DNA of 64,000 nucleotides from an uncultured Lachnospiraceae bacterium (GTDB lineage: Bacteria; Bacillota; Clostridia; Lachnospirales; Lachnospiraceae), in contig CAJTLU010000007.1 in assembly GCA_910577175.1 (NCBI GenBank), forward strand, positions 124,001 through 188,000, in the 5' to 3' direction. The notes under the pieces are model-generated. The model had not been told where the DNA came from and searched no databases. It saw only the letters and a program-made list of their open reading frames with translations. This document shows, piece after piece, positions 7,992-16,008 of this stretch. Position 1 is the stretch's first letter. The number at the start of each line of letters is the position of its first letter. Made by a program: the position numbers and the translations under genes.

Positions 7992-8837
7992 CTATTCCTC
8001 CTCCGTCAACATGAGAAAGCCCGCCATATTCCCGCGTGCGTCTCCTGCGACACGATGGGAAAACAGAATATCCGGGTGACACATGGTACAAACGCCCCCG
8101 GTGATAATATGCTCTTTTTTCAGACCGGATTCCTCTAAAATCATTCGGTTTACCTTCCATAAATCCAGCTTCCACGTATCGTCCGCTTCCACGTCCCGCC
8201 GTATGGCAGCCGGAAACTCCTCTTGAAAGCGCTGTGCCGTCTCGCCGCCTACCGTATAGCAGTTTCCGCAGACGGATATACCAATATAAGCCTGCATCGT
8301 CTCCGGGCGGCAGCCGAACTCTCTTTGCATGGCGGTAACAGTCCGTCCGGCAATCCGTCCGATGGTGCCGCGCCAGCCTGCATGCGCCGTTCCGATGGCA
8401 CGTGTCTCCGGGTCATAGAAAAATACCGGGACACAATCTGCCCCGAACACGGCAAGCGCGACCTCCGGCTCGTTTGTAATCTGTGCATCCACACTGGTAT
8501 AATCCCTCGGCAGAAACAGTCCTTTTCCGCAGTCCGCCTTCGATGCCCTTCGCACTGTCAGCTCATGCACCTGGTCCGGAAGCACTACGCTTTCCACGCG
8601 GATACCGATAGCGCCGCAAATGCGCCGGTAGTTTTCCAGTACATTTTCTTCCGAATCCCCGCGCCCGAAGCCAAGGTTCATAGAAGAAAAACAACCGCTG
8701 CTGACGCCGCCCGCCCTCGTAGAGCAGCCGTGCCTTACTCCTTTCTGTGCCGCCAGACGGCGGAAATATAAAAACGGAACCCCGGTATCCGATACTGCCA
8801 TTTCTGCCCCGTTCAATCCCTGTAACACTTCGTTCAT
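7992..8837 (-). CDS. pgeF: Peptidoglycan editing factor PgeF (YfiH family, multicopper-oxidase-like fold)
   Basis: PgeF-family proteins remove mis-incorporated residues from peptidoglycan precursors, and homologues also act as purine nucleoside phosphorylases. The 281-residue product contains the conserved zinc/active-site residues in VRHGCSTRAGGVS (His), FGADCVPVFFYD (Cys) and GTAHAGWRGT (His), plus LGFGRGD and PDILFSHR. The start at 8837 is chosen because AGGGAGG lies 8 nt upstream; a longer in-frame start at 8891 has no such site. The palindromic repeat at 8903-9089 lies 66 bp upstream, so pgeF probably begins a new transcription unit leading into the acetyltransferase and DUF512 genes. 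Confidence 0.93.
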   Translation of the reverse strand: MNEVLQGLNGAEMAVSDTGVPFLYFRRLAAQKGVRHGCSTRAGGVSSGCFSSMNLGFGRGDSEENVLENYRRICGAIGIRVESVVLPDQVHELTVRRASKADCGKGLFLPRDYTSVDAQITNEPEVALAVFGADCVPVFFYDPETRAIGTAHAGWRGTIGRIAGRTVTAMQREFGCRPETMQAYIGISVCGNCYTVGGETAQRFQEEFPAAIRRDVEADDTWKLDLWKVNRMILEESGLKKEHIITGGVCTMCHPDILFSHRVAGDARGNMAGFLMLTEEE

Positions 8838-8902
8838 CTCGCCGCCTCCCTTTCCGGCTACAGCCAAAAACATTTCCTTGAGCTTCCGCATCTCATGTAC
8901 CT

Positions 8903-9089
8903 GTTCCGGTAGCTGTATGGTAGCTTATTTTTGTATTTGTCCGAAGGACCGCGGTTCTTAGCGGAACCGGAATCACCTCTTAGAACTGGTTAGGCGCGAG
9001 GACGCTACCGAGCGGCTTAACAGTTCTTAGAGGAAGTCCGGCGGAGCGTTTGCGCATACAAAAATAAGCTACCATACAGCTACCGGAAC
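8903..9089 (-). repeat. Palindromic structured element, copy 1 (187 bp)
   Basis: Arms 8903-8936 and 9056-9089 are perfect 34-bp inverted repeats of each other. Inside lies a core of about 119 bp that is almost identical, read on the minus strand, to the plus-strand core of copy 2 at 60312-60496. The arms share the inner box CTTATTTTTG with copy 2 but otherwise differ, always with compensating changes. Core helices include CGCTCGGTAGCG, GTCCTTCGGAC (UUCG-type loop), GGTTC/GAACC and AGAACTG/CAGTTCT. No target duplication or open reading frame was seen. It begins 30 bp after the yraN stop. It may be a structured RNA, a terminator/insulator or a non-autonomous mobile element. Confidence 0.85.
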
Positions 9090-9118
9090 CTTTCAAAGTC
9101 ACAGAAGAATGCAGAAGC

Positions 9119-9502
9119 TCAAGGATACAGCCAGAACGCATTCTCCGTCACTCTGATTTCCTCTCCGGCTACACCCACGACATCAAACCGGCACGGCATA
9201 GAAAAGGAAAGCCCGTTCCGGTAAAGATAATACTTTGCCGCCGCGATGATATGCCTCTGCTTCGACAAGGTGACTGCCTCTTCCGGCGTGCCAAATGTGC
9301 TGTCCGAGCGGTATTTTACTTCAATAAAGATAAGATAGCCGTCTTTTTGGGCAATGATATCAATTTCCCCATGCCGCGAAAAGAAATTCGTACAAAGGAT
9401 TTCGTATCCGTTTTTTTGTAAGTAGTCCCGTACGGATGCTTCCTTTTCACTGCCGACTTTCCGCAGATTCTGTTTTCTGCGGCTCCCTGTTCTTGTTCCT
9501 AT
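9119..9502 (-). CDS. yraN: YraN/UPF0102 endonuclease-like protein with no usual start codon
   Basis: The reading frame is a complete YraN-type protein with the restriction-endonuclease-like core: KVGSEKEAS, FFSRHGEIDIIA, FIEVKYR, GTPEEAV and KQRHIIAAAKYYLYR, ending FRVTE-like at NAFWLYP before TGA at 9119-9121. The catalytic D/E-ExK set (GEID, EVK) is present. The function of the family is unsettled. There is no ATG, GTG or TTG between the in-frame stop near 9606 and the conserved region. The best candidate start is ATA at 9500-9502, five bases after GGAGG, giving 127 residues; ATG may have mutated to ATA. The gene is last in the rnhB block, as commonly seen for yraN. Confidence 0.75.
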   Translation of the reverse strand: MGTRTGSRRKQNLRKVGSEKEASVRDYLQKNGYEILCTNFFSRHGEIDIIAQKDGYLIFIEVKYRSDSTFGTPEEAVTLSKQRHIIAAAKYYLYRNGLSFSMPCRFDVVGVAGEEIRVTENAFWLYP

Positions 9503-9598
9503 TCCTGCCTCCAGTTCCCGTTTTCCCCTTTCTGTAACTCCCGGACTGTTACCGTAATTAGCCTTATAAAAACACGCTTCGCGGGCTGTACGCTTTTA

Positions 9599-9904
9599 CT
9601 ACGTTACCTTTTTGACCTTCCCCTTTATTTTATCCGCCTTATCCACAAAAAGCAGAACCTCTGCCACAACCTCGTACAGCTCCGGCGGTATCGCGTCGCC
9701 GATTTCCAGCTTGGAAAGCGTACCAGCCAGCTTATCGTCCCTGTGGAGCGGTATGTTTTCCTCTTCCGCACGCTCGATTATCTTTTCCGCAACGTAGCCC
9801 CTGCCGGATGCCACAATCTTCGGCGCAGGCTCCGACGGGTTGTATTCCAGCGCTACCGCAATTTTGCCCTTTTCTTCTTCCAAAGCTGCCACCTCCTGTA
9901 CCAT
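9599..9904 (-). CDS. Stand-alone FlhB/EscU C-terminal-domain protein
   Basis: The 101-residue protein corresponds to the cytoplasmic C-terminal domain of the flagellar/type III export switch FlhB, without its membrane part. The motif where FlhB is self-cleaved (NPTH) reads NPSE here, followed by the conserved APKIVASGRG, IIERAEEENIPLHRD and LSKLEIGDAIPPELYEVVAEVL. Because the cleavage-site Thr-His pair is absent, autocleavage is unlikely. Bacillus YlqH is a comparable orphan, located in the same place behind rnhB. The gene lies 43 bp after rnhB and ahead of yraN. Confidence 0.88.
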   Translation of the reverse strand: MVQEVAALEEEKGKIAVALEYNPSEPAPKIVASGRGYVAEKIIERAEEENIPLHRDDKLAGTLSKLEIGDAIPPELYEVVAEVLLFVDKADKIKGKVKKVT

Positions 9905-9946
9905 CCTGCGTAGTAGTAGTTTGCCTGCGTCATTTTTTAACCGGCC

Positions 9947-10765
9947 CTACTCCAAATCTATGGAATCCTCTTTTAAAATTCCCTTTAAAAAGCTTTGTCT
10001 GTGAATTGAACAAGGTCCGTCCTTTTTCAGCTTTTCCATATGTTCTGCAGAACCATAGCCCTTATTCCCGGCAAAGCCGTATCCCGGATAAACCTTATCA
10101 AACTCTGTCATCATATGGTCCCTGGTTACCTTTGCCAGAACGCTTGCTGCCGCAATAGAAAGGGACTTAGCATCTCCTTTGATAATCGGTATCTGGCGTA
10201 TCGGTTCCTTCCGTTCCGGAAACATCTCCTGAATCCCCGGTATTGTCACCGCGTCGTTTAACAGGATATCCGGTGCGCCGCAGGAGGCGGCCAGTTTCCT
10301 GACGGCTTCCCTCATTGCCTGATAGGTTGCCTGTAAAATATTGATTTCATCAATTACTGTATGGGAAACACAGCCGATGCCGTATGCTAGCGCTTTATCA
10401 AGAATTTCCGGAAATAGTTCCTCCCGTCTTTTTTCAGAAAGCTGCTTGGAATCATTCAGATACAAAATCCGGCAGTCCGCAGGCAGCGCCACCGCAGCCG
10501 CTACGACAGGTCCGGCAAGCGGTCCTCTGCCTGCCTCGTCGATGCCGCAGACAATCTGGTATTCTCCATATTTGCGTTCAAAAGCAAGCATTCCTTCCAC
10601 TCTGGCACATTCCGCAAGAAACTTCTCTTTTCTCTTTTTTGCCTGTTCTATCAGCTTTTGTACACCGCTTCTCGTATCGTCCCGGTAACGAAGCATTACT
10701 TCTTCTAAGTGCTCCGGTGCGGCTTCCTGCAGCGCCGCCTTAATCGTTTCAATTTTTTCCGCCAT
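9947..10765 (-). CDS. rnhB: Ribonuclease HII
   Basis: RNase HII nicks RNA-DNA hybrids and removes single ribonucleotides from DNA. The 272-residue length includes the N-terminal extension (about 70 residues) typical of Firmicutes RnhB. Catalytic acidic residues lie in GIDEAGRGPLAGP, YLNDSKQLSEK and in the later segment with LNDAVTIPG; KGDAKSLSIAAASVLAKVTRD is the family signature. ATG at 10765 has AAGGAG almost touching it. A 135-bp gap separates it from rbgA and contains a small hairpin with a GAAA loop (10793-10808). Confidence 0.95.
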   Translation of the reverse strand: MAEKIETIKAALQEAAPEHLEEVMLRYRDDTRSGVQKLIEQAKKRKEKFLAECARVEGMLAFERKYGEYQIVCGIDEAGRGPLAGPVVAAAVALPADCRILYLNDSKQLSEKRREELFPEILDKALAYGIGCVSHTVIDEINILQATYQAMREAVRKLAASCGAPDILLNDAVTIPGIQEMFPERKEPIRQIPIIKGDAKSLSIAAASVLAKVTRDHMMTEFDKVYPGYGFAGNKGYGSAEHMEKLKKDGPCSIHRQSFLKGILKEDSIDLE

Positions 10766-10792
10766 ACTCCTTGGTATCCTTTTCGTCGTTTT

Positions 10793-10808
10793 CCGGCGTT
10801 TCCGCCGG
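10793..10808 (-). other. Short GAAA-loop hairpin upstream of rnhB
   Basis: A perfect 6-bp stem (CCGGCG/CGCCGG) closed by GAAA lies 28 bp before the rnhB start in the otherwise featureless 135-bp rbgA-rnhB gap. No T-run follows, so it is not an obvious terminator. Confidence 0.45.
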
Positions 10809-10900
10809 TTCTTTCCGCAAGCCTTCTCAGTTCCTGCCGACCGCTTCCTGATTTTTCCTGCTTCTGGCTCTGTTTTTAGCCGTTCTCCGTACGCTTCCGG

Positions 10901-11779
10901 CTATTCCACTGTCTTCTGTACCCTATCTAACGTAATCCTGCCGATTTTCCCGGCACGGAAATCGTCCATCAGAAACCCTGCGGCACGGTCAATATCTGTT
11001 TCGCCGCCCTTTTTTAAGCAGGCGCGCTTTCTTGCGATACGCTCTAAGGCTTCATTGCCGTCTGCGCATTCCTCGATTCCGTACTTTGCTGCAATCACAC
11101 CCGGATAGTTTTCATAAAGATAAGAAAGCAGTGTCACCGAAAGCTCCCTGGAATCCAGGATATTTTCATTAATGGAGCCAATCCATGCAATCCGCAATCC
11201 TACCTGCTGGTCCTCAAACTTCGGCCATAGGATTCCTGGCGTATCCAGAAGCTCCAGTTCTTTATTTAAGCGAATCCATTGCTTGCCCTTTGTCACACCC
11301 GGCTTATTTCCGGTCAGCGTACAGCTTTTTCCAGCAAAGGAATTGATAAAGGTAGACTTTCCGACATTCGGGATACCAGCAATCATTGCCCTGAGCGGCC
11401 GCCCGATAATTCCGCGTTTTAAGTCACGTTCTCTTTTTTCCTTACAGGCCTCCTTAATCACCCCGAGAACACTCTTAATTCCGGCAGAGGTCTTTGCGTT
11501 CACTGCAAGCACATGATATCCCCTTTTTTCATAATATGCTTTATATTCCTTTGTTCTTCCCTCGTCTGCAAGGTCTGCCTTATTCAGCAGAAGTACCCGC
11601 GGCTTGCTTCCGGCAAGCTTATCAATATCCGGATTTTTTGAACTGTACGGAATACGCGCATCCACCAGCTCCACAATGACATCCACCAGCTTTAACTCAT
11701 CCTGCATCTGACGCTTTGCCTTATTCATATGCCCCGGATACCAGTTAATGTTGGTTTTTGCCAGATTTTCGTTCTCCAT
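10901..11779 (-). CDS. rbgA: Ribosome biogenesis GTPase RbgA (YlqF)
   Basis: RbgA is a circularly permuted GTPase needed for a late step of 50S subunit assembly. In the 292 residues the G4 motif NKAD (66-69) precedes the G1 motif GIPNVGKS (135-142) and the G3 motif DTPG, the permuted order that defines the family. The N-terminal INWYPGHMNKAKRQM contains the conserved histidine used for GTP hydrolysis. The C-terminal domain (from about residue 200) is the ANTAR-like RNA-binding part. It lies between lepB and rnhB, matching the Bacillus order rplS-rbgA-rnhB. Confidence 0.96.
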   Translation of the reverse strand: MENENLAKTNINWYPGHMNKAKRQMQDELKLVDVIVELVDARIPYSSKNPDIDKLAGSKPRVLLLNKADLADEGRTKEYKAYYEKRGYHVLAVNAKTSAGIKSVLGVIKEACKEKRERDLKRGIIGRPLRAMIAGIPNVGKSTFINSFAGKSCTLTGNKPGVTKGKQWIRLNKELELLDTPGILWPKFEDQQVGLRIAWIGSINENILDSRELSVTLLSYLYENYPGVIAAKYGIEECADGNEALERIARKRACLKKGGETDIDRAAGFLMDDFRAGKIGRITLDRVQKTVE

Positions 11780-11832
11780 TCTTCACTTCCTCTTTCCGAC
11801 GGCACGGTATCTGCTGCGCCCGAATCCATCTA

Positions 11833-12432
11833 TTACTCTTTTTTCTCCAGATTCATCTGGGAAATAATATTGAACGGGTCTAACATCAGCCAGGCCTTCC
11901 CGACAATCTGTGACTTTGTCACATTGCCGATGTTGGCAAAGCGGCTGTCCTCGCTCTTATTCCGATTATCCCCCAATACAAAGTATTCATCCTCATCCAG
12001 TACAAGCGGTTCTGTTGCAAGTCCCGAAAGATGCATCTTCGGCAGATCCTTGACAATCTCCTTTAACGGCGCATCATTAATATATACAATTCCGTCCACA
12101 ATCTGAACCGTTTCTCCCGGAAGTCCGATTACCCTTTTTACATGATAATAGCTGTGCTCTTCCCCTTCCTGTTCAAACACAATCACGTCGAACCGGTCCG
12201 GCCCGCCGTGCAGATAGGACAAATGATTAATCATAATCGGTATATCCGCCTCTAATGTCGGTGCCATGGAATCTCCGGGCACCAGCGTCCGCTCAAATGC
12301 AAAACGCACAAAAAAGAAGGCAAGCAGAATCATGGCTGCCGTTTCTGCCAGAGTTACGGCAAGCCGGATGATGTTCTTTTTGATTCTCCTGCTTCTCCGG
12401 TTGTCGTTCAAATCAAAATCATATCCTGCCAT
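11833..12432 (-). CDS. lepB: Signal peptidase I
   Basis: This membrane serine protease removes Sec signal peptides on the outer face of the membrane. The 199-residue protein has one N-terminal membrane helix (about residues 24-44). The nucleophile is Ser55 in PGDSMAPTL and the general base Lys99 in YHVKRVIGLPGE; the last signature box is GDNRNKSEDSR. The gene lies between rplS and rbgA, a common position in Clostridia. The rplS terminator at 12453-12483 separates it from rplS, so its expression likely depends on read-through or an unrecognised promoter. Confidence 0.95.
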   Translation of the reverse strand: MAGYDFDLNDNRRSRRIKKNIIRLAVTLAETAAMILLAFFFVRFAFERTLVPGDSMAPTLEADIPIMINHLSYLHGGPDRFDVIVFEQEGEEHSYYHVKRVIGLPGETVQIVDGIVYINDAPLKEIVKDLPKMHLSGLATEPLVLDEDEYFVLGDNRNKSEDSRFANIGNVTKSQIVGKAWLMLDPFNIISQMNLEKKE

Positions 12433-12452
12433 TATCGTATCCTTTCACTTAG

Positions 12453-12483
12453 AAAAAAAGGGACAATGCACATTGTCCCTTTT
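12453..12483 (-). terminator. Intrinsic terminator after rplS
   Basis: A 13-bp stem (arms 456-468 and 471-483 of the 12.4 kb block, AAAAGGGACAATG and its complement) is followed on the minus strand by a T-rich run. It lies 8 bp after the rplS stop and before lepB. Confidence 0.88.
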
Positions 12484-12490
12484 CGCTGAC

Positions 12491-12838
12491 TTATTTAAGG
12501 ATTTCTTTTACCTTCGCCTTCTTACCGACTCTCTGACGAAGATACGTAAGCTTTGCCCTGCGGACCTTACCGCGTCTGACTACTTCAATCTTCTCAACAA
12601 TCGGGGAATGTAACGGCCAGGTCTTCTCCACACCAACGCCGTTGGATGTCTTTCTTACCGTGAAGGTTTCTCTCGCTCCGCCGTTCTGCCTCTTTAAAAC
12701 CGTTCCCTCAAATATCTGGATACGCTCACGGTTACCTTCCTTTACCTTTGCGTGTACCTTGATGGTATCGCCTACGTTAAAGTCCGTAACCTCAGCCTTC
12801 AGCTGGGCTGCTTCGATGTTCTTAATAATCTCGTTCAT
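12491..12838 (-). CDS. rplS: 50S ribosomal protein L19
   Basis: L19 sits at the interface of the ribosomal subunits. The 115-residue protein has the usual length and the signatures DFNVGDTIKVHAKV, RIQIFEGTVL, FTVRKTSNGVGVEKTWPLHSP and KLTYLRQRVGKKAKVKE. A strong AAGGAGGTCACAAA precedes ATG at 12838. It has its own promoter (12914-12942) and terminator (12453-12483), because a chemoreceptor gene now separates it from trmD. The leader of about 70 nt could carry autogenous L19 control, but I cannot confirm a known leader fold. Confidence 0.97.
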   Translation of the reverse strand: MNEIIKNIEAAQLKAEVTDFNVGDTIKVHAKVKEGNRERIQIFEGTVLKRQNGGARETFTVRKTSNGVGVEKTWPLHSPIVEKIEVVRRGKVRRAKLTYLRQRVGKKAKVKEILK

Positions 12839-12913
12839 TTTGTGACCTCCTTAAAAATTAAGACATTCTTACTACCAGCTCCCGGTACAGCGGAACATCT
12901 CTCACAATCGAAA

Positions 12914-12942
12914 ATTATAACACAAATTCTGACAAGACGCAA
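12914..12942 (-). promoter_or_regulatory. Promoter of rplS (extended -10 type)
   Basis: TATAAT (12914-12919) with upstream TGT gives a perfect extended -10; TTGCGT (12937-12942) is a weak -35 with 17-bp spacing. Confidence 0.75.
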
Positions 12943-12967
12943 GTGTTTTTTATAAAAAATTTACCTC

Positions 12968-14467
12968 TTATGCCACACTTTCCTTCTTTAACTTCTGTGC
13001 AAGGCTTTCCAGCTCCTTAATTAATGTATCCATTTCGGAAGCAGTCTTATCATTCTGCTCGCTGATATTGTAGGTTTCGTTCGAATGTGCCGTTACTTCC
13101 TCGGTAATTGCGGAAATTGTCTGGATGCTTTCCACAATCTCCGTATTTGCGGCTGCCAGCTCCTTCACTGCCATTGTCAGCTGCTCTGCCTGACTGCCGA
13201 TGTCTGCCGATGCATGTTCGATTGCCTTAAAGCTGTCTGCCGTCAGCAATACCGTTTCACCCTGGACACGGTTGCTCTCACTCAGCTCCTGAATCACTGA
13301 AATCAATGTATTCAACTCTCTGGAAAGGTTATTGATAATTTCCGTAATCTCGATTGTCGCTCCGCTTGTCTGTCCGGCAAGACCGGAAATCTCCGAAGCA
13401 ACTACGGCAAAGCCCTTTCCTGCCTCGCCGGCTCTTGCTGCCTCAATGCTCGCATTCAGGGAAAGAAGCCCCGTCTGCTTGGTAACGCCTTCGATGACGC
13501 TGATAATGCGCTCCATCTGCTGGGCATAAGCGCCGAGACTCTCTAACTCAAGCGACACCTTATCGCTCGCCTCATTTGTCCGCTTTACCTGGGAAACCAG
13601 CTGCTCTACCGTTCTATGTCCCTTAATAATTTCATCCCTTGCAGTCAGGATATCCTTGCCGATTACCGTAGAAGCCCCTTCTACATTGGCAACATGCTGC
13701 TGAATCTGCTCTGTCTTTTCCATCTGGCGCTGTACCGCGTCTACCGTATCGCCTGTCCCGCTGTTTACCTCCTGCATGGAAAGCATTGTTTTGGAAAGCG
13801 ACTCATGCAGCCCTCCCATCTGTTCTGCTACAGTATCCGTCAGTCCTACCATACTATCGGAAACGGACATAATCCTTTCTAACAGCTCATCAGAGCGTTC
13901 CTTTGCCTTACGTGCGGCTTCTACCTGATTCTGTCCCATCCTCATAATACCTGCCGCTACCATGGCAAGATAAATCACAGCAAGAATAATAACGGCAAGA
14001 CGGATTTCAATACTTGCCATATTATCTGTCGTCAGTCTCTCCGTAGCAAATCCGTGGATAATCTCTGTGAGATTAATCAGGACTACTCCGGCACCAAGCC
14101 CCCAGATAAACCTTTTATCCGCGTATACGGCGCATGCCACAAGTAACGGAATCGCGTAAACAAACGCTTCCGGGGCGGTCGTCGTAAAAAGGACAAAGGT
14201 ATAGAGCGCACCATAGCCACATACAATTAAAAATTTTAAATAAATGCTGTCCTTTTTCTGCTGGTACAACAAAAATGATGCAATTAACGGAAGCAGGGAA
14301 AATGCAAGAAAAACGGCATAATACCCTGGCGTCCGGGCCCCCTTTGCCAGCTCGATTGCATACGCAACAACTAATACAATGACGGTGACGGAATAACAAC
14401 GGAATAAAATCCTGTTCGCAATAAAATAGTCTGAAGTATAACTTGCGCCTTTCTTTTGTTCGCTCAT
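12968..14467 (-). CDS. Methyl-accepting chemotaxis-type signalling protein with multi-helix membrane sensor
   Basis: The 499-residue protein has about six hydrophobic helices in residues 20-180 (with almost no periplasmic domain) and then a long coiled-coil signalling domain. The tip motif LSLNASIEAARAGEAGKGFAVVASEISGLAGQ is the family hallmark that contacts CheA/CheW (in a run of shorter pieces: LNASIEAARAGE, GFAVVASEI). No HAMP domain is obvious. The sensory input is unknown. ATG at 14467 is preferred to GTG at 14470 because GGAGG lies 7 nt upstream. It has its own promoter and interrupts the usual trmD-rplS pair, so it was probably inserted there. Confidence 0.9.
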   Translation of the reverse strand: MSEQKKGASYTSDYFIANRILFRCYSVTVIVLVVAYAIELAKGARTPGYYAVFLAFSLLPLIASFLLYQQKKDSIYLKFLIVCGYGALYTFVLFTTTAPEAFVYAIPLLVACAVYADKRFIWGLGAGVVLINLTEIIHGFATERLTTDNMASIEIRLAVIILAVIYLAMVAAGIMRMGQNQVEAARKAKERSDELLERIMSVSDSMVGLTDTVAEQMGGLHESLSKTMLSMQEVNSGTGDTVDAVQRQMEKTEQIQQHVANVEGASTVIGKDILTARDEIIKGHRTVEQLVSQVKRTNEASDKVSLELESLGAYAQQMERIISVIEGVTKQTGLLSLNASIEAARAGEAGKGFAVVASEISGLAGQTSGATIEITEIINNLSRELNTLISVIQELSESNRVQGETVLLTADSFKAIEHASADIGSQAEQLTMAVKELAAANTEIVESIQTISAITEEVTAHSNETYNISEQNDKTASEMDTLIKELESLAQKLKKESVA

Positions 14468-14497
14468 CACAATTCCTCCACAATATGCATTTTTTTC

Positions 14498-14526
14498 ATT
14501 ATATCATTTTTCAGAAAAATTGAAAA
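14498..14526 (-). promoter_or_regulatory. Promoter of the chemotaxis protein gene
   Basis: TATAAT (14498-14503) is perfect; TTTTCA (14521-14526) is a four-of-six -35 box with 17-bp spacing on the minus strand. Confidence 0.75.
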
Positions 14527-14577
14527 CCCCTTTTTACAATTCCTGTGCATTGCGGCACACAAAGAATACCTGTCCTG

Positions 14578-15339
14578 CTACGGTTCTAAGCCGTTTTCCT
14601 GCTGCAGAAGCTTCTGCAAAAACTGCCGCTCCTTTTCAGAAAGCACCGCATGCGCGAGCAGGTCCGGCCGCATTTTAAGCGTCCGGAGAATGGACTGCTC
14701 CCTGCGCCACTTTTCAATATTGGCATGGTGCCCGGAAAGCAGCACCTCTGGTACACGATGACCGTTGTAATCCTCCGGTCTTGTGTACTGCGGATATTCG
14801 AGCAGACTGTCCTGAAAGCTTTCAAACTCAGCGGAAACTTCATTGTTCAGCACACCCGGTATCAAGCGGGAGACCGCGTCTATCATCAGCATTGCCGGAA
14901 GTTCTCCGCCGGTCAGCACATAATCCCCCGCAGAGGCCGTTTCTGTTACGACCAGCTCCAGAGCCCTCTCATCAATCCCCTCGTAATGGCCGCAAAGGAA
15001 AATCAGGTCCTCTTCCTTTGCCCATTCCTCCGCTTTTTTCTGGTGAAACACCTTCCCCTGCGGCGTAAGATAAATTACCCTTGTCTTTTTCCGGCGTTCT
15101 TCCGGAATCAGCCCCTTCACATGCTCGCAGGCGCGTACCACCGGTCCCGGCGCCATCACCATACCGGCCCCTCCGCCGTAAGGATAATCATCCACCCGCT
15201 TATGCTTATCCTCGGAAAAGTCACGGATATCCACCGCGGTAATGGAAAGCAGCCCCTTTTCCACGGCACGTCCGATGATGCTCGTATTCAGTCCCTCTGC
15301 TACCATGGCGGGGAACAATGTCATAACATAAAAATTCAT
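14578..15339 (-). CDS. trmD: tRNA (guanine-N1-)-methyltransferase TrmD
   Basis: TrmD uses S-adenosylmethionine to make m1G37 in tRNA, preventing +1 frameshifting. The 253-residue SPOUT enzyme shows the N-terminal MNFYVMTLFPAM, YPYGGGAGMVM, the knot segment LCGHYEGIDERALE and YVLTGGELPAMLMIDAVSRL, and the C-terminal PQYTRPEDYNGHRVPEVLLSGHH (in shorter runs: YTRPEDYNG, VPEVLLSGHH). It follows rimM by 50 bp in the conserved ffh-rpsP-khpA-rimM-trmD operon. Confidence 0.97.
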   Translation of the reverse strand: MNFYVMTLFPAMVAEGLNTSIIGRAVEKGLLSITAVDIRDFSEDKHKRVDDYPYGGGAGMVMAPGPVVRACEHVKGLIPEERRKKTRVIYLTPQGKVFHQKKAEEWAKEEDLIFLCGHYEGIDERALELVVTETASAGDYVLTGGELPAMLMIDAVSRLIPGVLNNEVSAEFESFQDSLLEYPQYTRPEDYNGHRVPEVLLSGHHANIEKWRREQSILRTLKMRPDLLAHAVLSEKERQFLQKLLQQENGLEP

Positions 15340-15389
15340 GCCTCTGTCCTTCCAAGCTCCGGCTTTTCTGCCGGAGACTGTAAAATCCC

Positions 15390-15902
15390 CTAAAGCAACC
15401 CCGGCAATAGATGTACTAAAATCCTGCCTTCCTCCAGTGAAATCTCCTTCACACAGTCCTCGATATAAGGAATGAGTACGGTCTTCTTATCCGGCAGCGT
15501 AACCTCAAATACATCGTTTGCCCCGGTCTTGATTACCTCGGTTAAAATACCAAGAGCCTCTCCGGTATCGGTCACGACAGAAAGCCCGACCAGGTCGCAG
15601 ATGTAGAACTCATTCTCTGCAAGCGGAAGGGCGTCGTCCCGTTCAATCAGGATGTCTTTGTTCCTGTAGAGGGCGGCCTGCTCCACGCTGCCAACCTCCT
15701 TAAACTTTACGATTACCATCTGCTTAAAAAACTTTACGCTTTCTACGGTAACCGGAAGAAGCTCTTTCCCCAGGTCCAGATACACCCTTTTCAGGCTCTT
15801 AAAACGCTTTGCATCCTCGGTCGTAGGAAAGACCTTTACCTCCCCGTGTACCCCGTGCGTTGTTGTTACAACGCCGACACGAAGCATTTCTTCTTTTTCC
15901 AT
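15390..15902 (-). CDS. rimM: Ribosome maturation factor RimM
   Basis: RimM assists assembly of the 30S head around S19. The 170-residue protein begins with the RimM domain (GVVTTTHGVHGEVKVFP) and ends with the PRC-barrel-like domain (YICDLVGLSVV, GANDVFEV, LIPYIEDCVKEI). It lies between khpA (105 bp upstream) and trmD (50 bp downstream) as in most Firmicutes. Confidence 0.96.
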   Translation of the reverse strand: MEKEEMLRVGVVTTTHGVHGEVKVFPTTEDAKRFKSLKRVYLDLGKELLPVTVESVKFFKQMVIVKFKEVGSVEQAALYRNKDILIERDDALPLAENEFYICDLVGLSVVTDTGEALGILTEVIKTGANDVFEVTLPDKKTVLIPYIEDCVKEISLEEGRILVHLLPGLL

Positions 15903-16008
15903 TCCGTCCTCCTAAGGTTCATTTCTTTTGCCTGGAACCTCAAAGGGCCGCTTAACCCGACGGCCGGTATTCCCGTCCTATCAGACTAAGCAGCCCTCTG
16001 CGCTGGCA

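Noticed and set aside
8903..9089. Ordinary MITE with terminal inverted repeats
   Set aside because: The arms differ between copies with compensating changes, and no target-site duplication is visible at either copy; kept as a structured element of unknown class.
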